Shown here in pieces: positions 24,647 to 33,306 of a stretch of 43,684 nucleotides of DNA. The notes under the pieces were generated by a model. The model did not search any database and was not told where the DNA came from. It saw nothing but the letters and a program-made list of their open reading frames with translations. The DNA is from Syntrophaceae bacterium UBA1163 (lineage in GTDB: Bacteria > Desulfobacterota > BSN033 > UBA1163): positions 8,351-52,034 of the forward strand of contig DBZJ01000234.1 of NCBI GenBank assembly GCA_002311635.1, given 5' to 3'. The position numbers and the translations under genes are program-made. The stretch's first letter is position 1. Every line of letters begins with the position of its first letter.

Positions 24647-25280
24647 GGTTTCTTGGAGTAAACTATTTAGATATCGAGATAAAACTCATGAATACTATCA
24701 TGATATCTGGGATTTGAAGATTCTCCGGAAAAGATTTCCTTTAATGCTGGAAAATATTCGGGATGGAGAAAAGGTCCTTGACGTTGGAGCTTCAAACCGA
24801 AATCTTCAGGAGCGGCTGAGACGCCATTTCCCCAAATTAATTTATAAGAGCATGGATATTGACCGAGACCAACTTCACGACTTTTACAGCCTGGAGGATG
24901 TTCAAGAGCCTTTTGACGTTGTCCTTCTTTTTGAGGTCATCGAACATTTGGGTCTTGAAGAAGGGGTCCAACTTATCAGGAAGATTTATGATCTCCTCAA
25001 TGAGGGAGGACGATTGATCCTGACTACTCCCAATGTGTTCAATCCCAGCCGGTTTTGGAGGGATGCGACGCATAAGGTGGCCTATTGTTATGATGAGTTG
25101 GGTGGTCTTCTTCTCGCCCATGGTTTTCAAATCAAGGCGATGTATCGAACCTACAGCGATGCCTTCCACCGCTATCTCTTCAGGATCTATGTCATGGCCC
25201 CTCTTCATCGGTATCTGGGCATCGACTTTGCCAAATCCATTTTAGTGATCGCAGAAAAGAAATCGAGCGGCATGAAATGA
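24636..25280 (+). CDS. Class I SAM-dependent methyltransferase (type 11-like)
   Basis: 214 residues from the ATG at 24636; a TTG at 24633 is adjacent. The SAM loop is VLDVGASNRNLQERL at about residues 45-59. YKSMDID follows, then VVLLFEVIEHLGLEEG, which has the EVIEHL signature of the Methyltransf_11/UbiE-like group. RLILTTPNVFNPSRFWRD comes next. The target is unknown; the location between an acyltransferase and two glycosyltransferases suggests a glycan or lipid-linked sugar. It overlaps genes on both sides (11 bases upstream, ATGA downstream). Cytoplasmic. Confidence 0.85.
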   Translation: MSDKVSWSKLFRYRDKTHEYYHDIWDLKILRKRFPLMLENIRDGEKVLDVGASNRNLQERLRRHFPKLIYKSMDIDRDQLHDFYSLEDVQEPFDVVLLFEVIEHLGLEEGVQLIRKIYDLLNEGGRLILTTPNVFNPSRFWRDATHKVAYCYDELGGLLLAHGFQIKAMYRTYSDAFHRYLFRIYVMAPLHRYLGIDFAKSILVIAEKKSSGMK

Positions 25281-26272
25281 GAATCATCTTCCTCACCCAT
25301 TCCAGTGATCAGGGCCACCGGTTCCGGGTGGAGCAATATTTCCCTTATCTGATCGCCCACGGGGTGGAACCGAAGTGGCAACCCCTCTCCGGTTCATGGA
25401 GGAAACGGTTGATCCTTTATCGTCAGCTTCCTCTCTTCGATGCGGTCTGTATTCAAAGGAGACTATTGTCTCCTTTTGAATTTTATTGGATCCGAAAAAA
25501 GTCTTCGAGAATTCTTTTCGATCTCGATGATGCCGTGATGTACCGGTCTTCCAGTTCTCCTCACCCTCATTCTTTGTCCAGGTGGCTGAAATTCAGATCG
25601 ATGGTCAAAGGAAGCGATGTCGTGACGGTAGGAAACCGGTTTTTAAAGAGCCAGGTCTTCAAGGTCGATTCGGGAAAAAGGGTTTTTGTCATTCCCACCT
25701 GCATCGATACGAATCTTTACCTAAAAAAGAAGAAAACATCTAACCACAGGGAGATCATTTTAGGATGGATTGGGACCAAAGGAAACTTGAAGTACCTCAA
25801 AAAATTGGAACCTGTCTTTGAAACCATTCGCCAAAGATTTCCCCAGGTCAAGCTGAAGATCGTAAGCAATGATTTTTATGATTCCCTCCACCTTCCCGTA
25901 GTCAAGAAACTTTGGAAATTGGAGGATGAGAATGAAGATCTGATCTCTTTCGACATCGGGCTGATGCCCCTGGACGATGATCTATGGTCGAAAGGGAAAT
26001 GTGGGTTGAAGATCATCCAATATCTCAGCGTCGGAGTGCCTGTCGTCTGCACTCCCGTGGGAGTCAACTCGGACATCGTTAAAGACGGGGAGAATGGTTT
26101 TTGGGCGACGAATCATCAAGAATGGGTGGATCGCTTATCAAATCTCATCCAAGATCAACAGCTCAGACACCGAATGGGGTTAAAGGGGATAGAGGCGGTG
26201 GAACGGGAGTACTCTTTGAAGGTTACCTCTGAAAAGTTTTTTCAAGTTCTTCAGAAGCTTGTCGGGAGATAA
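25277..26272 (+). CDS. GT-B glycosyltransferase, tandem paralogue 1
   Basis: 331 residues. Landmarks: MRIIFLTHSSDQGHRFRVEQ at the N-terminus, RILFDLDDAVMYR near residue 77, VIPTCIDTNLY, LGWIGTKGNLKYL, and the donor-binding end FDIGLMPLDDDLWSKGKCGL then IQYLSVGVPVVCTPVGVNSD. It shares all of these with the next gene, so the two arose by duplication. It most resembles GT4-type transferases of polysaccharide loci. The sugar donor and acceptor are unknown. It begins at an ATGA overlap and ends directly before the ATG of its paralogue (no intervening base). Confidence 0.85.
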   Translation: MRIIFLTHSSDQGHRFRVEQYFPYLIAHGVEPKWQPLSGSWRKRLILYRQLPLFDAVCIQRRLLSPFEFYWIRKKSSRILFDLDDAVMYRSSSSPHPHSLSRWLKFRSMVKGSDVVTVGNRFLKSQVFKVDSGKRVFVIPTCIDTNLYLKKKKTSNHREIILGWIGTKGNLKYLKKLEPVFETIRQRFPQVKLKIVSNDFYDSLHLPVVKKLWKLEDENEDLISFDIGLMPLDDDLWSKGKCGLKIIQYLSVGVPVVCTPVGVNSDIVKDGENGFWATNHQEWVDRLSNLIQDQQLRHRMGLKGIEAVEREYSLKVTSEKFFQVLQKLVGR

Positions 26273-27289
26273 ATGAAAGTCCTGTTTCTGATCCAAGGTT
26301 TTTCCGTAGCCGCCAGCCGGTATAGGGTGCTTCAATATATTCCCTATTTAGAGTCCAAAGGGGTGGAGGCCGAGGTCAGCCTCTATCCCAGGACCTTGAA
26401 AGAGAATTTTCGATTCTTCAACCAACTCTCCCGATACGATATCGTTTTTCTTCAGAGGAAACGATTCAATCAACCCCGGCTCGGATTGTTGAGGAGAAGG
26501 GCGAAACGGATACTCTACGATTTTGATGATTCGGTGATGTATCGAAACTCAAAGGCCAAAGATCCCATTTCTTCAACCCGGAGAAGACGTTTTGTCCAGA
26601 TGGTCAAAAACTCTGATTTCATCATCGCCGGAAATGAATTTCTGAAGAGCCAAGTGCTTCCGTTGAATCGCAATGTTGAGGTGATCCCCACGGCGATTGA
26701 TCAGGAGAGATATCATTTAAAAACCTATCCGGTTCAGCAGGAAAGGGTAACCCTTGGGTGGATCGGGGATCACGGCTCCATTCATTATTTGGAAAAAATG
26801 AGGCCCATCTTCGAAAGGATAGGGGAGAGGTCTCCTCGTGCGGAATTGAAAATCGTCTGTGACACGTTTTTCGATTGTGATCGGATAAAAGTAATTAAGA
26901 AAAATTGGAGTTTAGAGGAAGAGGTGGCTGATCTACAGGGGTTTGATATCGGACTGATGCCCCTCGTTGATGATCCATGGTCATGGGGGAAATGCGGCCT
27001 TAAGATTATCCAGTACCAGGGAGTAGGTGTCCCCGTGGTTTGTACCCCTGTGGGGATCAACAAGGACTTGGTCGAGGATGGGGTGAATGGGTTTTATGCG
27101 ATGACTCCTGCTGAATGGGAGGAAAGGCTTTTCTCCTTGATTGAGAATTCTGAATTGCGAGAGCAGATGGGCCGTGAGGGGAGGAAGAGGGTTTTGAAAG
27201 ATTATACCAACGAAGTCTGTGCGCCCCGCCTCTTTTCTATCCTGATTCGGGTGATGGAGAAACCAGCGAAGGGAAAGAAATCTAATTGA
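26273..27289 (+). CDS. GT-B glycosyltransferase, tandem paralogue 2
   Basis: 338 residues, parallel to the upstream gene throughout: SRYRVLQYIPYLESKGVEAE, RILYDFDDSVMYR, VIPTAIDQERYH, LGWIGDHGSIHYL, FDIGLMPLVDDPWSWGKCGL, GVPVVCTPVGINKDLVEDG. The paralogues differ most in the middle, where acceptor contacts usually lie, so they probably add different or successive sugars. Start and stop abut their neighbours (ATG follows the upstream TAA directly; the TGA overlaps a downstream TTG start). Cytoplasmic face of the inner membrane. Confidence 0.85.
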   Translation: MKVLFLIQGFSVAASRYRVLQYIPYLESKGVEAEVSLYPRTLKENFRFFNQLSRYDIVFLQRKRFNQPRLGLLRRRAKRILYDFDDSVMYRNSKAKDPISSTRRRRFVQMVKNSDFIIAGNEFLKSQVLPLNRNVEVIPTAIDQERYHLKTYPVQQERVTLGWIGDHGSIHYLEKMRPIFERIGERSPRAELKIVCDTFFDCDRIKVIKKNWSLEEEVADLQGFDIGLMPLVDDPWSWGKCGLKIIQYQGVGVPVVCTPVGINKDLVEDGVNGFYAMTPAEWEERLFSLIENSELREQMGREGRKRVLKDYTNEVCAPRLFSILIRVMEKPAKGKKSN

Positions 27290-27891
27290 GAGAAGCGATT
27301 GTCAACTACGTTAAATGGGCGATCGAGCGTTTCTCTTTCGAGGAACCCATCCTTGATACGTGTGCGGGATGGGAGCCAAATTTTTACCGACCCCTCTTTC
27401 CGGGGAAACGGTATATTAAACAGGACATGAGGGACTTCGATCCACCCTGCATTGACATGATTTGTGATATTACAGACATGAAGCCGATTTCCGATGAGAG
27501 CGTTGGATTGGTATTGAACCTCGAATCCCTTGAACATCTTCCCTATCCCCAAAAGGGGATCGATGAAATCTACCGTGTGCTTCGCCCGGATGGACTTCTC
27601 ATCCTAACGACAGTGATGCACTTTAAAATCCATCGTGCTCCTAAGGACTATTGGAGATTTACCCCGGATGGCATCGAGCTTCTGTTGAATCGATTTAAAA
27701 TTCTGGATTGCACTTTAGAGGGAGATCTAAAAAGACCGAAGGGAATCTGGGTCACCGCCCAGAAAACATCCCACCAGGAAGAATGGGGGAAACTTCCTCT
27801 CTTGAGAAGAGTGGGAAGTGATGACCGAATCATAAAAAAGTTAGGGCGGAGGGTGGCCCGCCTCAAAAGGATTTTTCATACCCAACCTTAG
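27286..27891 (+). CDS. Class I SAM-dependent methyltransferase
   Basis: 201 residues. The start is a TTG that overlaps the preceding stop as TTGA (27286-27289); no ATG occurs until about residue 48, inside the domain. The SAM-binding part is shortened: ILDTCAGWEPNFYRPLFPGK replaces the usual glycine loop. MICDITDMKPISDESVGLVL and NLESLEHLPYPQKGIDEIYR then give the Methyltransf_11 pattern, followed by RPDGLLILTT. The HRAPKDYWRFTPDG string is common to a family of short methyltransferases in glycan clusters. The target is unknown. Confidence 0.82.
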   Translation: MREAIVNYVKWAIERFSFEEPILDTCAGWEPNFYRPLFPGKRYIKQDMRDFDPPCIDMICDITDMKPISDESVGLVLNLESLEHLPYPQKGIDEIYRVLRPDGLLILTTVMHFKIHRAPKDYWRFTPDGIELLLNRFKILDCTLEGDLKRPKGIWVTAQKTSHQEEWGKLPLLRRVGSDDRIIKKLGRRVARLKRIFHTQP

Positions 27892-27996
27892 GATGAAAAG
27901 GTTGATAAAAGAAATGGGTAATGGTTTTGACTTATGAGGGAAGACAAAGAGGCGGCAAGATCCCTCAGATCTTCCCGAAGGAAAGGTTGAGGAGAG

Positions 27997-28755
27997 ATGA
28001 CTTTGACAGAGGGAAATCGTCCGAACAAGAAATGGAGTTATGGAGCCGTTCCTTTATCGAGGGGTGAGACCCACGATAAGGTAATCGAGATGATGGGAAA
28101 AGAATCCAGAGGAAAGGTCTTGGATGTGCCCACGGGCACGGGGATTTTGGCAGACCGGCTGAAAAGGATGGGGTTTGACGTTTCCTGCTGTGATATTAAT
28201 CCCTCCTATTTTTCAGTCCCGGACCTGAAGATGGAGATCGGTGATCTCAACCAGTCTCTCCCTTATCCAGACCAGTTCTTTGATTACTTGGTCAGTGTTG
28301 ATGGGATTGAACACACTGAAAATCCTTCCAATGCCATCCGCGAATTCGCAAGGGTTCTGAGAAAAGGAGGGAAGATGTTTCTTACGACCGCCAATTTTCT
28401 TAACATTGAGCGAAGATTCCGTTTTCTTTTTCGAGGCTCCTTGTCGAAGATTCCTCGCCATGTGGCTGCCCGAAACAGATGTGAAGGTGATCTCTCAATG
28501 GCTCATATCAGCCCACTTATCTATCCGCTCCTAAAGTTTATTGTGGAGTACTACGGATTTCGTATTCTCCGAGTGGAAAAGGATCGAATCAAACCCAGGA
28601 TGAAATGGTTGTTGCCTGTCGTCTGGATCATTCGTTTCTATGGGTTTTTCGTCTCAAAGGAGAGTCGGGAGTTTTACCGATTGAATGAAACGCTGTCCGA
28701 TGAGATCATTATGGGCGGAAACACCTTGATCATTGTGGGAGAAAAAGCCCTTTAA
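27997..28755 (+). CDS. Class I SAM-dependent methyltransferase
   Basis: 252 residues with a good ribosome site (GAGGAGAG before the ATG at 27997). The SAM loop is VLDVPTGTGILADRL at about residues 40-54. CCDINPSYFS and YLVSVDGIEHTENPSNAIRE then match the type-11 pattern with the acidic and His positions. RKGGKMFLTTANFLNIERRF is followed by a hydrophobic C-terminal part that may lie against the membrane. The 105-base gap upstream holds an inverted pair GGGAAGA / TCTTCCC but no gene. Substrate unknown; context suggests glycan modification. Confidence 0.85.
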   Translation: MTLTEGNRPNKKWSYGAVPLSRGETHDKVIEMMGKESRGKVLDVPTGTGILADRLKRMGFDVSCCDINPSYFSVPDLKMEIGDLNQSLPYPDQFFDYLVSVDGIEHTENPSNAIREFARVLRKGGKMFLTTANFLNIERRFRFLFRGSLSKIPRHVAARNRCEGDLSMAHISPLIYPLLKFIVEYYGFRILRVEKDRIKPRMKWLLPVVWIIRFYGFFVSKESREFYRLNETLSDEIIMGGNTLIIVGEKAL

Positions 28756-28773
28756 CGTCACGGTGGGTAGCTC

Positions 28774-29382
28774 ATGAAATTTTTAGACCGAATCAGGATT
28801 TTCCGCAAAAAGGTCGTGAAAAAACTGTTCTCTTCGTCTTCCCCGATCATCTATACAAGGGATCTCCTGGGGGGCCGATATAGGATCGGCGATCACACTT
28901 ACGGAAAACCGAGAGTGATTTCCTGGGGGGAAGGAACCTCTTTGACGATCGGTAAATATTGTTCGATTGGAACCAATGTCATCATTTTTCTTGGAAGTGA
29001 ACACCGCATCGATTGGGTGAGCACCTACCCATTTCCTTTCCTCTGGGCGGAGGCCAAATCTATCCCGGGTCACCCCTCGACAAAAGGCGATGTGGTCATT
29101 GGCAATGATGTCTGGATTGGATTTGGTGTCACTATTCTCTCAGGTGCTACCATCGGAGATGGGGCGGCCATTGGTGCCTCTTCCGTGGTGGCCCGAGATG
29201 TTCCTCCGTATGCCATCGCCGCCGGAAATCCTGCTCAGGTCATCCGGTATCGTTTTGACGAAGAGACCATACGAAAGCTTTTACAAATAAAATGGTGGAA
29301 TTGGCCGGATGAAAAGGTTCGGGAGAATATCCATTTGATTTGTAGTGATTCGATCAATACTTTTATAAAAAAGTTTGGGTGA
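28774..29382 (+). CDS. Xenobiotic-acetyltransferase-like LbH acyltransferase (CatB type)
   Basis: 202 residues. The fold follows CatB/Vat acetyltransferases: [40 protein letters not shown] with the catalytic His in [54 protein letters not shown] and a [14 protein letters not shown] tail. In glycan clusters such proteins acetylate sugar hydroxyls; there is no specific reason to think of drug resistance. It starts 18 bases after the methyltransferase gene. Trimeric cytoplasmic enzyme by family. Confidence 0.9.
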   Translation: MKFLDRIRIFRKKVVKKLFSSSSPIIYTRDLLGGRYRIGDHTYGKPRVISWGEGTSLTIGKYCSIGTNVIIFLGSEHRIDWVSTYPFPFLWAEAKSIPGHPSTKGDVVIGNDVWIGFGVTILSGATIGDGAAIGASSVVARDVPPYAIAAGNPAQVIRYRFDEETIRKLLQIKWWNWPDEKVRENIHLICSDSINTFIKKFG

Positions 29383-29460
29383 CCATTTTTTGTTTGCCCA
29401 TGCGATGTGGAGCGTTCGTCGCAATTCATATCCTGGCGGATGGGGAAAGGTTGTTTTGGC

Positions 29461-30411
29461 ATGATGGAGTTATCCGTCGCTATCGTCAACTGGAATGCGG
29501 AAGATCTTCTGATTCAGTGTCTGGGATTCATTAACCAGATGATGCCAGGAATGAGGAAAGAGGTTTTCGTCGTTGATAATGGATCGGCAAACGGAATGAG
29601 CACAATAGTCAAGGAGAGGTTTCCAGAAGTCAACCTGATTCAAAACCAGAGGAACGTCGGTTTTGCAAAGGCGAATAATCAGGCGTTTAGGTTGTCAAAG
29701 GGGAAGTATTTGCTTCTTCTTAACCCGGATACCAAGGTAAAAGAGGGGGCCATTGAAAGACTCATTTCTTTTATGGATATCCATCCAGATGCAGGGGTGG
29801 CGGGTGGACAGTTGTTAAATGGTGATGGATCAAGGCAGAACTCTATCGCGAATTTTCCCTCCCTGGCCACGGAGCTCCTTAATAAAAGCCTCCTGAGGCG
29901 GTTCTTTCCGAAGAAGTTTCCAGGAAAAGAGAGAAATTATTCTGGGCCTGTTGAAGTGGATTCGGTGATCGGTGCCTGTATGATGGTGAGACGGGTGGCT
30001 TTGGAGCAGGTAGGCTTATTGGATGAGGATTATTTCCTTTTTCTCGAAGAGACGGACTGGTGCTATCGGATGAAGAGGGCGGGTTGGAAGGTCTACCATG
30101 TCCCACAAGCGGAGGTGTATCATTTTCAAGGGAAGAGTGCTGGGACAGCGAGGAAGAGGGCGAGGGTGGAATTTTATCGTTCCCGCTACCATTTTTTTAA
30201 GAAAAATAGAGGACATTTTCAACGGTTCATTCTTCTTACGGGGTTGATGATCAGGCTGGGAGTCGAGTTGGTGGCGATAACGTTGGGTTCTCTAGTTACC
30301 CTCTTTACGATCAAGGACTGGCGAGAAAAACTCTCGATATATGCGTATCTCTTGTGGTGGCATCTCAGGCTGTGCCCCAAAGGAATGGGGTTAAACCAAC
30401 TAGAACGCTAG
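29461..30411 (+). CDS. Glycosyltransferase family 2, rhamnosyltransferase (WbbL-like)
   Basis: 316 residues from the ATG at 29461 (ATG also at 29464), with GGAAAGG at 29444-29450; a longer frame back to 29407 lacks conserved sequence. GT-A landmarks: LSVAIVNWNAEDLLIQCLGF, VFVVDNGSANGM, NVGFAKANNQAFRLSKG, LLLNPDTKV, then VIGACMMVRRVAL and FLFLEETDWCYRMKRAGW, the set typical of WbbL-type rhamnosyltransferases. A hydrophobic C-terminal helix (about residues 265-290) may bind the membrane. The stop codon falls within a heptamer array (30404-30438). Confidence 0.88.
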   Translation: MMELSVAIVNWNAEDLLIQCLGFINQMMPGMRKEVFVVDNGSANGMSTIVKERFPEVNLIQNQRNVGFAKANNQAFRLSKGKYLLLLNPDTKVKEGAIERLISFMDIHPDAGVAGGQLLNGDGSRQNSIANFPSLATELLNKSLLRRFFPKKFPGKERNYSGPVEVDSVIGACMMVRRVALEQVGLLDEDYFLFLEETDWCYRMKRAGWKVYHVPQAEVYHFQGKSAGTARKRARVEFYRSRYHFFKKNRGHFQRFILLTGLMIRLGVELVAITLGSLVTLFTIKDWREKLSIYAYLLWWHLRLCPKGMGLNQLER

Positions 30412-30438
30412 GCGCTTAGCGCTCTGCGCATAGCGTCA
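30404..30438. repeat. Heptamer micro-array, AGCGCTT/TGCGCAT words
   Basis: Consecutive 7-base words AACGCTA, GGCGCTT, AGCGCTC, TGCGCAT, AGCGTCA. Related to the AGCGCAT array at 5332-5356 and its complement. It starts inside the end of a glycosyltransferase gene and extends to 18 bases before the next ATG. Confidence 0.65.
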
Positions 30439-30455
30439 ATAACGGGGGAGGTTCC

Positions 30456-31466
30456 ATGATCAACATTGCTGTCGTGGGAGCCGGGGCATGGGGAAAGAAT
30501 CACATCCGGGTATTTTCCCAAATTCCCAATGTTCGATTGAAATATGTCTGTGATCGCGATCCTGACAAATTGGTCTCATTACAGAAGACCTACCCGCAAA
30601 CGAAGATGGTTGAGGGCTTGGAACCCATTCTTCAGGACTCAGAGGTGAGAGGAGTCGTCGTGGCCTCTTCGGCTCTCTCTCATTATTCCCTTTCGAAGGA
30701 AATCATGTTAGCGGACAAAGATGTGTTGGTAGAGAAACCCATGACCTTAAATGTAAAAGATGCCCAGGAGATGTTAGGGATCGCGGTGAAGAGGAAAAGA
30801 ATCCTGATGGTCGGTCATCTTCTGATCTATCATCCTGTCGTCGACCGGTTGAAGGAAATGGTCGACTCCGGTGAACTGGGAAGGATTTATTACATTTATA
30901 CTCAGCGGGTCAACCTCGGCGTCATCCGTCAGGATGAAAATGCCCTTCTCTCTTTTGCTCCCCATGATCTATCGGTCATCCTATACCTCCTCGAGGAAGA
31001 ACCGGTTGCGGTGACCGCTCATGGGGAAAGCTATATCCAAAAGGGCATTGAGGACGTGGTGTTTCTTGGGCTCCAATTCTCTGACGGCAAAATGGCGAAT
31101 ATTCATTTGAGTTGGCTTGATCCTCATAAGTTAAGGAAGATCACCATCGTAGGCTCGAAAAAGATGGTGGTCTTCGATGATATGGAGGCTTCTGAGAAAC
31201 TGAAACTGTATGATAAAGGGGTAAAGAATCCCTCTTATGATACCTATGGAGAATATCTCAGCTTGAGGTTCGGAGATATTACTATCCCGAGTATTAAGAT
31301 GGCGGAGCCGCTCCGGGCTGAGGCAGAACATTTTATTGAAAGCATCGAATTGAGGAAAGAGCCTAAAACGAGTGGGCGGGACGGACTCAGAGTGGTAAAA
31401 ATTCTTATGGCGGCCCAGGAGTCTTTGAAGAAGAAAGGATTTCCAATCCGCCTCGGAGGAGAATAA
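30456..31466 (+). CDS. Gfo/Idh/MocA-family nucleotide-sugar dehydrogenase (WbpB/GnnA-like)
   Basis: 336 residues. The NAD-binding Rossmann loop is IAVVGAGAWGKNHIRVF at residues 4-20. The family motif VLVEKPM is near residue 92, and the active-site His is in FAPHDLSVIL. It oxidises a sugar hydroxyl to a keto group. Together with the acetyltransferase and epimerase directly downstream it fits the WbpB step (3-oxidation of a UDP-GlcNAc uronate) or GnnA (3-oxidation of UDP-GlcNAc). The 6-dehydrogenase WbpA is not in the window, so the uronic-acid form is unproven. Strong ribosome site GGGGGAGG. Confidence 0.85.
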   Translation: MINIAVVGAGAWGKNHIRVFSQIPNVRLKYVCDRDPDKLVSLQKTYPQTKMVEGLEPILQDSEVRGVVVASSALSHYSLSKEIMLADKDVLVEKPMTLNVKDAQEMLGIAVKRKRILMVGHLLIYHPVVDRLKEMVDSGELGRIYYIYTQRVNLGVIRQDENALLSFAPHDLSVILYLLEEEPVAVTAHGESYIQKGIEDVVFLGLQFSDGKMANIHLSWLDPHKLRKITIVGSKKMVVFDDMEASEKLKLYDKGVKNPSYDTYGEYLSLRFGDITIPSIKMAEPLRAEAEHFIESIELRKEPKTSGRDGLRVVKILMAAQESLKKKGFPIRLGGE

Positions 31467-31470
31467 AGGG

Positions 31471-32043
31471 ATGGGAAAGGAATACTTTATTCACCCCACG
31501 GCTGTCGTGGATGAACCCGTGGAGATTGGAAAGGGGACGAAGGTCTGGCACTTCACCCACATCATGCCGGGTGCAAAGATCGGGCAGAACTGTACCATCA
31601 GTCAAAATGTCTTTATCAGTTCAGGTGCGGTCTTAGGAAATAATATAAAGGTTCAAAACAGTGTTTCTATTTTTGATGGAGTGATCTTGGAGGATGAGGT
31701 CTTCTGCGGCCCCTCCATGGTCTTTACGAATGTCTTTAACCCCAGGAGTTTCATATCGAGAAGAAAAGAATTTCGGAAAACTCTGGTAAAAAGAGGAGCC
31801 ACCCTTGGCGCGAATGTGACGATTATCTGTGGAAATACGATTGGTCAGTATGCTTTTATCGGAGCCGGGTCTGTTGTGACCAAAGATGTTCCGGATTACG
31901 CTATGGTTTATGGAAATCCGGGAAAAGTGAAAGGGTGGGTCTGCGAATGTGCTGAGGAGATTGTTTTTCGATCCGGAAAAGCGGTTTGTAAAACCTGCGG
32001 GAGAAAATATAAAAAGGATTCTACAGGTGTTCACCCAACCTGA
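31471..32043 (+). CDS. wbpD: UDP-amino-sugar N-acetyltransferase, WbpD/WlbB type
   Basis: 190 residues, LbH fold. The opening FIHPTAVVDEPVEIGKGTKV then WHFTHIMPGAKIGQNCTI is characteristic of WbpD/WlbB, which acetylate the 3-amino group of UDP-GlcNAc3NA. Further coils are VFISSGAVLGNNIKV, NVTIICGNTIGQYAFIGAGS and VVTKDVPDYAMVYGNPG. A Cys-rich tail with CEC and CKTCGRKYK resembles a small zinc ribbon, also usual for this group. It starts 5 bases after the dehydrogenase gene, on the same message. Confidence 0.9.
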   Translation: MGKEYFIHPTAVVDEPVEIGKGTKVWHFTHIMPGAKIGQNCTISQNVFISSGAVLGNNIKVQNSVSIFDGVILEDEVFCGPSMVFTNVFNPRSFISRRKEFRKTLVKRGATLGANVTIICGNTIGQYAFIGAGSVVTKDVPDYAMVYGNPGKVKGWVCECAEEIVFRSGKAVCKTCGRKYKKDSTGVHPT

Positions 32044-32142
32044 AAAGACAAGTTCCCCCCAAACGCCCTTTACTAAACGGGGGCTAAGGTGGATTACGCG
32101 AAATGTAGTCAACAAGGAACCTGCGCTGGGCGGAGTCGAGGA

Positions 32143-33270
32143 ATGAAGATTATAACCATTGTGGGCGCACGGCCCCAATTTATTAAGGCTGCAGCGGTCA
32201 GTCGAGTGATTCGCGAATTTAATAAAAAGAAGGGCCGCATCCAGGAAATTTTGGTTCATACCGGCCAGCATTATGATTACCTGATGGATAAAGTTTTTTT
32301 TGAAGAACTGGAACTTCCCAGACCGGATTATCATCTTGGCGTGGGTTCTGGTTCTCATGGAAGACAAACTGGAATCATGCTTGAAAGGATCGAGTCCGTC
32401 ATGAAAAAAGAAAAACCCAAGGTGGCGATGGTCTATGGGGATACGAACTCGACACTGGCCGGTGCTTTGGCTGCGGCAAAGCTTAGGATTCCAGTCGCTC
32501 ATGTGGAGGCGGGTTTGAGAAGCTACAACCAGAGCATGCCCGAGGAGATTAATCGACTTCTGACAGACCATCTTTCAACTATGCTATTCTGCCCCACTGA
32601 CCAAGCTGTTCGAAATTTAGTCAAGGAAGGCATAAGAAATGGAGCAACCAAAATCGTTAAGAACGTGGGCGATGTGATGTACGATTCAATTCTTTACTAC
32701 TCGAAGATTGCGGAGAAAAGGTCAGCGATTCTTAAGAATTTGGGTTTTGACACGAGACACGAGACACGAGACACAGGTTACTATCTGGCCACCCTCCATC
32801 GTGCTGAAAATACGGACGACCCCAAGAGGCTAAAAACTACCCTCAAAGCCTTGAACGAGATCGGAAAAAAAACTCCTGTCATCCTTCCTCTTCATCCGAG
32901 GACAAAGAAGATGATGAAGGTCCATCGTCTTTTCTCCAAATTCAAAAATATCAAATTCATTGGACCAGTCCCTTATCTCGACATGCTCCCACTGGAAAAA
33001 AATGCTAAGGCCATCCTGACCGATTCAGGAGGTGTTCAAAAAGAGGCTTACTGGTTTGCCGTTCCCTGTTTTACGTTAAGGGAAGAGACCGAGTGGGTGG
33101 AGACAATTAAAAGTGGTTGGAACGTGCTGGTGGGGACGAGTGCGGAAAGGATTGTAGAAGGGGTCAGTCAAATGGAGGGACGAGGGAGGTATTTAAAGGG
33201 AAATAAGACATTCGGAGATGGGAAGGCGAGTCAGAAAATCGTCCAGATTTTAGCCGGACACTTCGGTTAA
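32143..33270 (+). CDS. wecB: UDP-N-acetylglucosamine 2-epimerase, non-hydrolysing (WecB/WbpI)
   Basis: 375 residues from the ATG at 32143 (KIITIVGARPQFIKAAAVSR); an ATG 54 bases upstream would add only repeat-like sequence. Landmarks: VHTGQHYDYLMDKVFFEELE, VYGDTNSTLAGALAA, VEAGLRSYNQSMPEEINR, TLHRAENTD and LTDSGGVQKEAYW. Adjacent to the WbpB/WbpD-like genes it could be WbpI, which epimerises UDP-GlcNAc3NAcA to the manno form; plain WecB (UDP-ManNAc) is the alternative. A heptamer array (32749-32776) is inserted in frame in a non-conserved loop before TLHRAEN. The 99-base gap upstream holds a weak C5/G5 stem only. Confidence 0.92.
   Translation: MKIITIVGARPQFIKAAAVSRVIREFNKKKGRIQEILVHTGQHYDYLMDKVFFEELELPRPDYHLGVGSGSHGRQTGIMLERIESVMKKEKPKVAMVYGDTNSTLAGALAAAKLRIPVAHVEAGLRSYNQSMPEEINRLLTDHLSTMLFCPTDQAVRNLVKEGIRNGATKIVKNVGDVMYDSILYYSKIAEKRSAILKNLGFDTRHETRDTGYYLATLHRAENTDDPKRLKTTLKALNEIGKKTPVILPLHPRTKKMMKVHRLFSKFKNIKFIGPVPYLDMLPLEKNAKAILTDSGGVQKEAYWFAVPCFTLREETEWVETIKSGWNVLVGTSAERIVEGVSQMEGRGRYLKGNKTFGDGKASQKIVQILAGHFG
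32749..32776 (+). repeat. In-frame heptamer array, unit GACACGA
   Basis: GACACGA three times, then GACACAG, without interruption, inside the epimerase gene. Three units equal 21 bases, so expansion by threes keeps the frame. It encodes DTRHETRDT in a loop. Confidence 0.85.
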
Positions 33271-33306
33271 TATTTTAACTTACTTATCTGCCTTCAATCT
33301 GAACCA

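Noticed and set aside
28774..29382. Antibiotic acetyltransferase (resistance gene)
   Set aside because: The fold is CatB-like, but the location in a glycan locus and general family breadth favour sugar acetylation.
32053..32082. Stem of C5 and G5 upstream of the epimerase gene
   Set aside because: Short stem with a long loop; too weak to call a terminator or a member of the hairpin repeat class.
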